From assembly GCA_037127315.1 (NCBI GenBank), contig JBBBDQ010000443.1, forward strand, positions 1,305,001-1,369,000: 64,000 nt of DNA, given 5' to 3'. Origin of the DNA: Ascarosepion bandense (lineage: Eukaryota > Mollusca > Cephalopoda > Sepiida > Sepiidae). Below are positions 32,283 through 44,127 of this stretch, one piece after another. Made by a program: the position numbers and the translations under genes. Below the pieces are notes generated by a model. It saw only the letters and a program-made list of their open reading frames with translations, did not search any database and was not told the origin of the DNA. The stretch's first letter is position 1, and each line of letters opens with the position of its first letter.

Positions 32283-35200
32283 CTGTGTGTCCGTTTCCAT
32301 TACCTATAGACTCCGAAACGGCTGAACCGATTTTCTTGAAAACTTACACAGTTATACTATAAGCGTCTGCAAGTGTTCTTAGCTAGGTTTTGTGTCAAGG
32401 TACCCCCGAGAAATATCGTAAATTGATAATCGAAAAAATCAGGTCATAGGAGTGGTCCAATTTTAATCAAATTTGATACACTCATAGACAAAGACATAAG
32501 AAACGATATTCAGAAGTTTCAAGGTTGCAGTTCTTACAATAGTGCAGGAAATCGATAATATATATATATAAAAGGCAAGATGTTTGTGTGTGTGTCTGTT
32601 TATCTGCCTGTATGTCTGTATTTTTTCAGCCCTTTTATTTTAGTTTTTGCTTCAGGCTTAGCTCTAAGTAAATATTATTGTAGTTCTTAGTCTGTCATGA
32701 TACCATTTACTCAGAGGACTTATTTAGCATTCAAAATTCAGTTTACGACAAAAATAACTTATTTGATATCAATACCAGGAAATGAAAATTTGACTTAAAT
32801 CCATTCATTTTTCTTTCAGTCTCTGGTTTTGCTTTAACTGGAAACAACTATTGCTTTTTAGTCTTTCGTGCTAACGTCCAAAGAGTCTGAGCTCCAGGAC
32901 CATGGATTAGTCTTAAAGCTTTAATTACACCCAAGCAACGCTGGGCTATACTGCTAGTAATATATAAAGATATAAAATAAAATATTAAATCATAATAAAC
33001 AGAAAAATTAACAAATATTTTTTTAAAGAATTATAATTTTTTTTTTTTATTATAATAAATTGTTTTACTTAAATAAATCATGAAAACAAATTATTTGTGC
33101 CACACCATGAAATCAAACACTTAAAGAAGGAAAAGGGAATCGTATTAAACTAAAACAAGATGCCAAAAGTATTGACATATAAAATATGTTAGGCGCCTTT
33201 TGACCAACACTGTTTCAAACATCAGTTGTCGGTAATTATTATTAACCAAGTGGTCAACAAGAAAAAATTTTATTAGCTACCGAGTTTAAAAGAATTGAAA
33301 TTTAAATTGGCCCTCTTTGGGGAAGCCATTACTTAGTGGAGGAAGAATTTTTTTCTCCCCTCCCCATCTAATATATATATCTATATAATTCTTTAAACTC
33401 GGTAGCTAATAAAAATTTTTCTTGTTGGCCACTTGGTTTTAATAACTACCGACAATTGTTGTTTGAAAATGTGTTGGTCAAAATGCGCGTAACATATTTT
33501 ATGTATCAATATTTTTTGTATTTTGTTTTAGTTTAATATGATCCCCTCTTTCTTCCTTACATGTTTAAAATCATGAAAAGCATACTCTTCTTTGATCTTT
33601 GTAATTTAAGTGTACCATGAAAGTTTAATTATTGGTTCAAGTGTGCAGTGCAATAAAAAGGTTTGAAAACACTGTATCAGAGTTTTGAATAAGGCCCTTT
33701 TAATTTTTGTTCTTTTTAGAAAGTTTATAAAGATTTTCAAGTTTAATTATTATATCAAGGGTCCTGGGTATGACAGTAAACTGCATCCGGTAGACTTTTA
33801 TAGAAAAATATATATTTTTTGAAGAAGAAAATTATTACCAGCAGTACGACAAAACTAGAAGATATCTTCAGTTTTCTAAAAGAAGAAATTAAGTAGAATA
33901 GGCAAACCATTGCCCAGGATAGGCATGGGCTTTAACAAGTGGTTGATTTCAGAGAAAAAGAGTCCTTAGTGAAATTACATTGACTTTAAGGAAACTTTTT
34001 TCTTTATTGTTTATCAACTCCTTATGGGTCATTTTATACCAAAATTTAATTTTCTTGGGAGCTTTAATTTGATTTGATTGTTTAGCGGCATATCAACTCC
34101 TTATGGGTCATTTTATACCAAAATTTCATTTTCTTGGTAGTTTTGATTTGATTTGATTGTTTAGTAGCATATCAACTCCTTATGGGTCACTTTATACCAA
34201 AATTTAATTTTCTTGGGAGCTATAATTTGATTTGATTGTTTAGCGGCATATCAACTCCTTATGGGTCATTTTATACCGAAATTTAATTTTCTTGGGAGCT
34301 TTAATTTGATTTGATTGTTTAGCGGCATATCAACTCCTTATGGGTCATTTTATACCGAAATTTCATTTTCTTGGTAGTTTTGATTTGATTCGATTGTTTA
34401 GCGGCATATCAACTCCTTATGGGTCATTTTATACTGAAATTTAATTTTCTTGGTAGTTTTGATTTGATTTGATTGTTTAGTAGTATATCAACTCCTTATG
34501 GGTCATTTTATACCGAAATTTCATTTTCTTGGTAGTTTTGATTTGATTTGATTGTTTAATAGTATATCAACTCCTTATGGGTCATTTTATACCAAAATTT
34601 AATTTTCTTGGGAGTTTGATTTGATTTGATTGTTTAGTGGCATATCAACTCCTTATGGGTCATTTAATGCCAAAATTTAATTTTCTTGGGAGTTTTGATT
34701 TGATTTAATTGTTTGGCGGCATATCAACTCTTTATGGGTCATTTAATGCCAAAATCTAATTTTTTTCGGAACTTTGGTTTGATTGTTTAGTGACATATCT
34801 TCTTCTCCTGCTGAAATTTTATTTTCTTGGAAGATTTGATTGTATTGTTTAGTGGCATATCAATTTCTTATGGGTCATTTTTAATACTGAAATTTAATTT
34901 TCTTGGGTAATCTTAGTATTTTTTTTTTCCTTCTAAAATGTATTATTTGTAATTATTTACTATGAAAATGTATTGCTGGTATTTTTACTGTAAAATTGTA
35001 TTTTTATACTTGCATAGTGCTTTGACCCCAGTTTAAGAATTAACTATTTTCCTCTAGCTAGGACCTTAACAATGCTACCTCCTCAGGTCAGGGTGTACTT
35101 GGGAATAACAGCAATTAAGAGCTGGTTTTACATTCTTGAAAATCTCTCAGTCAGAAGCTTTGCTACCAGATATAGTTTTTCATCATGCCAGGATGGTTTT

Positions 35201-38200
35201 ATTTTTGCATGTAAATAACTAAAACAATTCCTCTCTCCTTATTTTTATTTATTTATTTATTTTTTTTTTTTCATATTTTGGGAGAACAGGTAAAAATAAA
35301 GATTTTATATAAAATCTTCATATTTGACACTCGGGAGAACTTGGCTGTCTGAATTTAATGTTGTATTTTATTGCTAATGCCAGCTAAAATACTGATGGTA
35401 AACCAATTTCACCAACAAGACAAGATTTACATGTAATATTCAAAATATTATCTTTAATTAGAACCTTAAAAACCAACAAAAGGCAGCAAGGCCTCCTATT
35501 AGGACGTTATGAGGAGCATATAACCACCTGTTGATGTTGTTCCTGGGGCCACCCTGACCCGGAGTGATAGCACTTGTTAGGGTCCCAGCTATGGGCAAAT
35601 GGTTGACTCCCAAACTGGGGCTGGGGTCAAAACACTATGAAAGTACAAAAATAAACTTTTATTGAAATATATACATAAAAATAGATTTTTATACAAAAAT
35701 ATACATATTTGAAGGAAAAAATTATGACCTGCAATACATTTTTGAAGGAAAAAATAATTGCCATAATACATTTTTGAAGGTAAAAACATTAATACCAGCA
35801 ATCCATTTTGAATATAAAACTAGAAAACATCTTCAGTTTTCTAAAATAAAAAAAATTTTCACCAAAATCTGACTAAATTAACCTTCTCATTAAAAAAATT
35901 ACCTTAAAACCCCACTTTTTTGGCATTAAATAACTCGCAGAGATGTTGATATACTGTTAAACAAAACTCAAAATCAACAAAAAATTTTCTTGTCATCTTC
36001 AATTGATAAAAGCACTTGGGCATCCTTATACAAATTCTGCAGTTTCATTGTAAAAACGCTGCACTTGTAAGATGTACTGATAGATTTATGTTCAGATGTT
36101 AAAGTAAACTATTCATTATTTTTCAGATTTACTTAATATTCTGGTTTTACTTGTTTTCAGGTCAGATGTATGATATCGGATGGGGTCAGAAGTTGTTTAT
36201 GATGTGCAGAGGTGAAGGTCCTCCAACTGGTCAGTAGATTTGTCTTTCATTAAATGCTTGGTATTAAAAATAAAAATAAGTTTCAACTTCTAAAAATAAT
36301 TTCTGGTTACAAAGAAACAGGTATATCAATTATCAAATAATTTTTATGTATTTTGTTTGTTTTAATTTTATTCCTTTTATTTTAACTTTTTGTTGTTGTT
36401 TTATTTCGCCTTTCCTGGCAGCTTCTTTGACAAGGTGGGCAATAAAGTTTACATAGTGGGCAATAAAGTTTACATAGCAACACTTAATTGAGGCAAAAGG
36501 GCCTCAACTGATAGCTTGCTAGAGTGCTTCAGATGAATTCTACTCTGAAGATGATTTATTCCTGTTTGGCTTGCTGTGAAAATTTAATTGAATGAAATTT
36601 CTCCTGTTAGAACTTGTAAAAGGGGAACAGAGAGAAATGTGACTCAGTTATGAGGTTGTGGTGTGTGGAATCTCAGTTTTTCAGAACTATAATATTGTCC
36701 AGCTTACAAGAACTGCAGCTTGGATGACACACCCTCTTATTGGAAAGAAATTTCTAAAAAAAACAGAAATCATTCTCATACAACAACACATTCACCATGT
36801 GTCCCTCACATACCATACAGGTACTATGTATTGTTTACAGTAATCACTTGTCTGATTTTGTTTGTATGGCAATGATATACTAGTTGGTCGTTAGTAAATA
36901 TACCATACATCTTTCATTGTCCAAAGGTGGTTTTATTTTCATAAAAATGAATAAAAACTTTTTAAAAATATGCATGTAAAAATATAAAACAATCAAAGAA
37001 ATTTTATTCATTCTCAAATCCCCAAAACTCATTACTGCTGGATTCACATAATTTCTCTAAAGTATCATCTGCAGAGTCATGACTACTGTCAGTCATGTAC
37101 AATAAATGATCCTCACTACCATCCATGTCATGATGGTAAAAATATAAAACAATCAAAGAAATTTTATTCATTCTCAAATTCCAAAAACTCATCTCTGCTG
37201 GATTCACGTAAATTCTCTAAAGTATCATCTGCAGAGTCATAACTACTGTCAGTCATGTACAATAAATGATCCTCACTACCATCCAATGTCATGGTGGTAA
37301 AAATATAAAACAATCAAAGAAATTTTATTCATTCTCAAATTCCAAAAACTCATCTCTGCTGAATTCATGTAAAAGCTCTAAACCATCATCTGCAGTCATC
37401 ACTACTGCCAGTTATGTAAAATAAATGATCCTCACTACCATCCATGTCATGGTGGTAACCATGGTGCTAACTGATAGATGCAAACATACTTTTCAGGGAA
37501 ATTTTTAGGAAAAAAGTGTGTCTTGTAGGCCCGAAATTATGGTAATTGTAATGATGAAATCATCATTTTAGCTACTAATCATACACAACAGTGACTAATA
37601 AATTTGGAGTACATTAACATATAACAGTGTTCGGATCAAAAAACAATTGATTGACAAGAGTAAATCTCTGTAACTGATACTGAAACACATTTGTTTGTCA
37701 TATTTTATTTTATAGTTTATCAATCCTTTGTGGATTATTTCAAACTGAAACATTTTGGATTATGGAAGGTCAGTTACAGTACCGTGTGTTCCCAAGTGGT
37801 CACCCTCCTAAGTACTGACCAAGCTTGATGCTGCTTAACAATGGTGATTAAATGAGCATGATTTGACTGGAAGCCCACAAAACCCAAACTCCGTGGAAGG
37901 GTAATGTTGTGTGCAGTAGGATTATCAGGGTAGTCTTCATTTAGAGTTCTTAAAACATAATGGAACCCTAAATGCTCATCTATTCCTTAAAGAAAATTAA
38001 AAAATAAAATAAAATAATAAAAAATATTAATTTTTTCTTGATACAGTTTATAAAGAAACTGAAAAGGTTTCTGGTCACTTGTGTGATTTTATGACCCCAC
38101 TTCTGGAAAGGATAGAATCTTTCTCCTCTTGGCTTCAAGATGTGACCCATGTATTAATAGTGTTTCCATTGGGGGAATGTTAGTATTCCCCACTTCATTG

Positions 38201-41200
38201 ACAACTGAACTCTTTCCACTTTCTAATCAGACACATTTTCAGCAGTCCTACTTGCGAAGCAGACATTTGGCCATTCCAAATCAGTGTGAGGCTGACTTGT
38301 GCTTGACCATCTTTACTCATTCTTATCTGCCATTTCCAATAAATAGTTTCTGAACAAAAAGGAAAAACAGACATGCTCAAGAGACTTTTAACTTTGTTTC
38401 CATCCAGTTACCATAAAAGAAATAAACATTCGTAGCAGAAAGTCAAGTTCTTTTGTAGGCTTCTTTTATTTCCTTCCACGACCTTGTTAACACCCACAAA
38501 CTCTGGCAGCTGTAATATGTTTTTTTTTTTTTTTTTTACTCATATCACCCCGAGAAAGGCGGTAACGCCACTGGTGTGCAGAGGGCTACATAGGAGTGAA
38601 AAGATTGAAAAAGAGAAAGCCGGAAACCACATCCTAAACAGGGAACAAGGGATGAGCCTCTTAACCTGTTCAATAGACGTGGGTGGAGTGTGAACCGGGC
38701 GATAGTTTAGTCTATAAGTTTGTTCAAAAAGTGCCTTACACTCCTCAACGAGAAAATTGTTGTTCTTTTACATGATAATGCAAAGCCACAAAGAGCAAAA
38801 AAAAACAAACTTTGGAACAGGGTGGGTCTGTTGTAAATCCTGCCCCACCCCCACCCCTGTGCACCTAACCTTGCACCAACTGATTATTACCTTCTTTTTC
38901 TATTAAATCAGAACACTTTCATGGGGAAAACTGAATCTAGGAAAAATTAAATTCCAAGAGTTTGTCTAAAAAATTTTACTATCAAAACCTGTGAAATTTT
39001 ACTCTATTGAAATAGAAGAGTTGCTTGACAATCGATTAGAATAGAAAAGTTGCTTGACAATCGATTGGAATAGAAGAGTTGCTTGACACTTGATTGGAAT
39101 AGAAAAGCTGCATGACACTCGACTGGAACAGAAGAGTTGCCTGACACCCGATTCGGATTGAAGAGTTGCCTGACACCCGATTCGGATTGAAGAGTTGCCT
39201 GACACCCGATTCGGATTGAAGAGTTGCCTGACACCCGATTCGGATTGAAGAGTTGCCTGACACCCGATTCGGATTGAAGAGTTGCCTGACACCCGATTAG
39301 GATTGAAGAGTTGCCTGACAATTGGGAAGATATCATTGCAAATTATTGCAAAAATATCATTGAATAAAATGTACTTCATTTTTTAAAGGATAAAATTGCT
39401 AAACAAAATGGAAATTATTTGTGAGTCAAGCTAATATTTCAGGAAGTTTATTTTTACACCTTGGGTTTGTAGGAATAGAAATTATGTCTTTACCCTCTCA
39501 CAATAATGCTGCTTCTTTTCAAACCATTGTAAAAATATACAAAGCCATATATGCATCATATAAAACAGTTAAAATGTTTTTAAATTTCAGTGATATTAGA
39601 TGCACCAACTGGAATGTCATCAGATGTTTGGAGCCTAGTGTGGCCCAAAATATCAAATGTGACACGGGTAAGTTTCTGCTCTTTTTGCATTTTGTTACTT
39701 TCATTTAAAATGTGATATTACAAACATGAATCAATCAGATATTGATATCAACAGTATCAAGCTAATTTGTGATTCAATTTATAATCACTCCACAGAACAG
39801 AGTAGGCAAATTGTAGAATGAAATGGTTGCTAGTATAAACCTAAAATATTAGTCAGACTCTTGGTGTTATTTACCATCTACCTACACCAGCACCTGTAAA
39901 GGTGATCATTTTCACTCGAGAATTAGAAAAGTACTTTTTGTCATTTCATTAAGTATCGTTAATTGCAGGTTTCTTTCAAACTGATTTTTACCTTCACCTT
40001 AAGGTGGATGTATTGTATTCAGTTGCATTTGTCTGTATGTCTGTCTGTCAAGATATCTCAAGCCCCCCCTTGATGAATTCAGGTGAAACTTTCAGGGATG
40101 ATTGGCCTCATGACTTAGATTTTGGGTCTGATCTGGTATGGAATAAAGTTTCTGGGTTATATTTTTTTTTTTTTGTTTTGTTAATAAAATTTACTTTTTT
40201 ATGTTTCACATACCAAATAGTAAATTACAACCCCTAGACCATTTTCAATACTGAATTACCTCTCTCGTTTTATTTTTAAGTGTGCATTTAATTTTGTGAG
40301 TGGTCGAGTTCATTTTTTTGTATTTTCTCTCTTTCAAGTTCATTGCAGTTATTCTTTCTCATTTTAATAATCATCTCTTGCTAATTGCTGAGATGACGTC
40401 GATCTGGCCTTGGTGGAGGTTTTCTCTTTCTAGTTTTATATTTTCACTCTTGAGAGTGGTCAAGTTCATTGCAGTTATTCTTTCTCATTTTAATAAACAT
40501 CTCTTGATAATCACTCTGAGATGATGTCAGTATTGCCTTGGTGGAGGTTTGTGGTCTTTCTCATTTTCTTTTTTATTTTATTTTTACATTTTTATTGTTA
40601 ACAGATAAATTTTATGGCACCAGCTACACAAAATCGAATTTTATTATTCAAATCAATATTTTTAGAATAATATTGGTATAAACCAATTAATGTTGGTCAC
40701 ATTTACAGGATATATTTGAATCAACAATATATTATGTTGGTTCTAGATTATAATATCTATCTCTGTTAAAAACATAAATTGGTCCTGGGCATGACAGTAA
40801 ACTGCATCCGGCAGCAAGGCCTCTGATTGGGAGATTGTGAGGACCATGAAACCACCTCTTAATTGCTATTGTTCCCAGGTCCACCCTGACCCGGAGTGGT
40901 AGCACCTGTTAGGGTCCTAGCTATGGGCAAATAGTTAACCCCCAAAACATTATGAAAGTATAAAAATACACTTTTATAGAAATATATACATAAAAATAGA
41001 CTATTATAGAAAAATATACATTTTGAAGGAATAATATTACCAACAATACATTTTTGAAAAAAAAATTTTTGAAGAAAAAAAATTATTCTCAGTAAAACAT
41101 TTTTGAATACAAAACTAGAAGACATTTTCAATTTTTTAAAATAAAAAGACTAAAAACAAAAAGTTTTCATTAAAATCTGACTAAATCAATCTTCTCACTA

Positions 41201-44095
41201 TAACTGAACATTTAAAAAATACCTTAAAACCCCACATTCTTTGGCATTAAATAACCCACAGAGGTGGATATGCTGTTAAACAAAACTCAAACTCAAAAAT
41301 ATTAATAACTTGTTTTATGAGTGACAAGTTTGATTATGTAAATAATAATACAACATAAAACTTTTATTAATAAAGTAAAAATATATAAATTATGAAACCA
41401 TATATAACTAGCAGTATAGCCCGGCGTTGCTCGGGTGTAATGAAAGCTTTAAAACTAATCCATGGTCCTGGATCTCAGACTTTTTGGATGTTGGCACGAA
41501 AGACTAAAAAGCAATAGTTGTTTCCAGTTAAAGCAAACCCGTAGACTGAAAGGAAAATGAATGGATGTAAGTCAAATTTTGATTTCTTGGTATCGATATC
41601 AAATAAGTTTTTTTTCGTCGTAAACTGAATTTGAAGGCTAAATAAGTCTTCTGAGTAAATGGTATCATGACTGAGACTAAGAACTACAATTATATTTACT
41701 TAGAGCCAAACCCAAAGCGAAAACTAAAATAAAAGGGCTGAAAAAAATACAGACATACAGACAGATAAACAGGCACACACACACAAACATCTTGTCTTTT
41801 ATATATATAATTATCGATTTTCTGTACTATTGTAAGAACTGCAACCTTGAAACTTCTTAATATTGTTTCTTATATCTTTGTGTATGAGTGTATCAAATTT
41901 GATTAAAATCGGACCACTCCTTCTATAACTCGATTTTTTTGATTATCGATTTTCAATATTTATCGGGGGTACCTCGACACAAAACCTAGCTAAGGACACT
42001 CGCAGACGCTTATCGTACAACTGTTTAAATTTTCAAGAAAATCGGTTCAGCTGTTTCGGAGTCTATAGGTAATGGACACACACAGACAAAGTTCCATTTA
42101 CAAATAAGTTTAGATTTAGATAAATACATTATCCTATAAACCTGAATATATTATTTTTTATTATATGTACATGTGTGCTCCTTGACATTCTATAACCTTC
42201 ATCAGTCTTTTAACCATTGATTTTGTTAACTTTCTGTTTCAACTTTAATGTTACTTGCAACAATTCTCATTACTTCCCAGAAGCCTTCGCTTGAATAGAG
42301 TTTTCCATTCTCATATACAATGCTTTCAGTCATTAGCCATATTTATTATTTACTTATTTTTAGAATCGTTTCACCCCAAGCAAGGCAGTACTGCCACTGG
42401 TGTGCAGGGGGTTACATAGAAAGGAGAGGGAAGAGAGAAAAAAAACAGTCCAGGGTATGTCGAAGAAAGGGCAAGAGAGAGAGATATGGATCAATGAGAT
42501 AGAAGATGACAATTGAAGTTGCACGTAAACCTTTGGACAATGTAGCTATCAGGGAAGCAAGTATGTGGGAGGGAGTTTCACAGGCAAGAAGTGTGAGAAA
42601 AAATCTGCTAGAGTAGAAGTAGTGGTTACTGTTGTCTATTTTGATGTTTAAAGGGTGAAACCTAGTTGCCAATCTAGTTGCTCAGGTAGATTTATGACAG
42701 TGGGGGACCAGAGATTGAAGCCTGTCAGAGTAGAAGCCATGAAAATACTTGTACAAAAGACAGAGGAAAGCCAAGTCCTGTCAGTGAGAAAGTGACCAAT
42801 TTCATTACAGATCCTCTTTTGGATTTTGTCTAGAACCCCAAAATAAACAGCAGGAGCACCTGACCAGATATTTTTTTTTTTTTTAATCGTATCACCCCAA
42901 GCAAGGCGGTAACGCCACTGATGTGCAGGGGGCTACGTAATAGTGAAAAGATTGGAAAAGAGAAAGCCGGAAACCACATCCTAAACAGGGAACAAGGGAT
43001 GAGCCTCTTAACCTGTTCAATAGACGTGGGTGGAGTGTGAACTGGGGATATAACAACAGTATTCAATGCATGGATGAATGATAGATTTACAAATATGCGA
43101 AATGGATTCTGATGAGATAAGCTTCTTGGCTCGGCAAGGTGACCCAACCTTAGCAGTAGATATAGCTACAGATTCAATGTAGTCATTTAAATATAATGAA
43201 ACTGTTCAATCTGTTTTTGCCTTTAGAAGATGAGAAAACATTAAGTTTCAATTAATTTGGCTTCTTTAAAGTTATACTTGCATATAACTGAGGATGTTTT
43301 GTATTTATTTTATTTTTAGGCACTAAATCAAATCTTTGTTTAACACAAGGTTAATAAAGATGACTTTTTGTACATAAATAATAGGACTACTTTTTAATTA
43401 TTCAATCAAAGAACTATTATGGGACAAAGAGTTTCTTTTTAAACCTTATATTTATTATTTGTCTATATTTCTGAGATGAGGTATTGTAATTATTTACACT
43501 ATTTACATTGTTTGGATTGTTATCCTATCTTTATTGCCATATTCACAACATTTTGGCCATTGTACATTTCAACCTTCTTCAGGTGATCAGAATTTTAAAC
43601 CAAACCCTTTATTTTGATCCCTGTCCTTCAGAGCACACTGGATAAAAGTGTTGATTAGATCTAGTGACTTGAACCAAAGAATTGTGAGTTCAATACCTTG
43701 TTACAGCCATGGTGAAGAAAAAACTTAAAGAGATCTGAGTTAAAGGGAGATAATTAAGACATCCAGAAATAATATGACTTATGGAACAAGAACGATCTAC
43801 CCCAGTGATCAAAATAAAGGGTTCAGTTCAATCACCTGAAGAAGGTCTGAACATACAATGGCCGAAACGTTGTGAATATGACAATAAAAATAACAATTAT
43901 CTGAACAATGTAAATAAATATATTTATTATCTTCTGTATTTTTTAAAATTTACTTTTAGTGCCAGAAATTATTTTGGGAATTGTTATTAAAAAAAAAAGG
44001 GTTCTGTCTTTTAAAAATAAAATTATCCTATGTAATAGAATTTTAATGTTTGCAATTAAAACCACCTTCAGAAGCCACACAAATACATACATAAC

Positions 44096-44127
<32 letters not shown>

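Larger units (their letters stand above)
31311..33674. mobile_element. Possible hAT-like element holding several nested insertions
   Basis: The left end CAGTGACTTTTTAACTAGTG and the right end (reverse complement CAGTGTTTTCAAACCTTTTT) resemble hAT terminal repeats, and both continue into a GCACTGCA/CACAC motif. Flanking 8-mers TATTAGGT and TATCAGAG agree at 5 of 8 positions, which would be a decayed target duplication. Inside are two SINEs, a Helitron-like copy and a palindromic element. There is no transposase. Confidence 0.4.

Noticed and set aside
32052..32362. Cys/Val and His/Thr repeat peptides on both strands
   Set aside because: They come from the (TG)n stretch inside a Helitron-like element.
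38999..39379. Up to 126-residue repeat protein on the - strand
   Set aside because: A 29-bp minisatellite open in all three frames; the reading frame is not selected.
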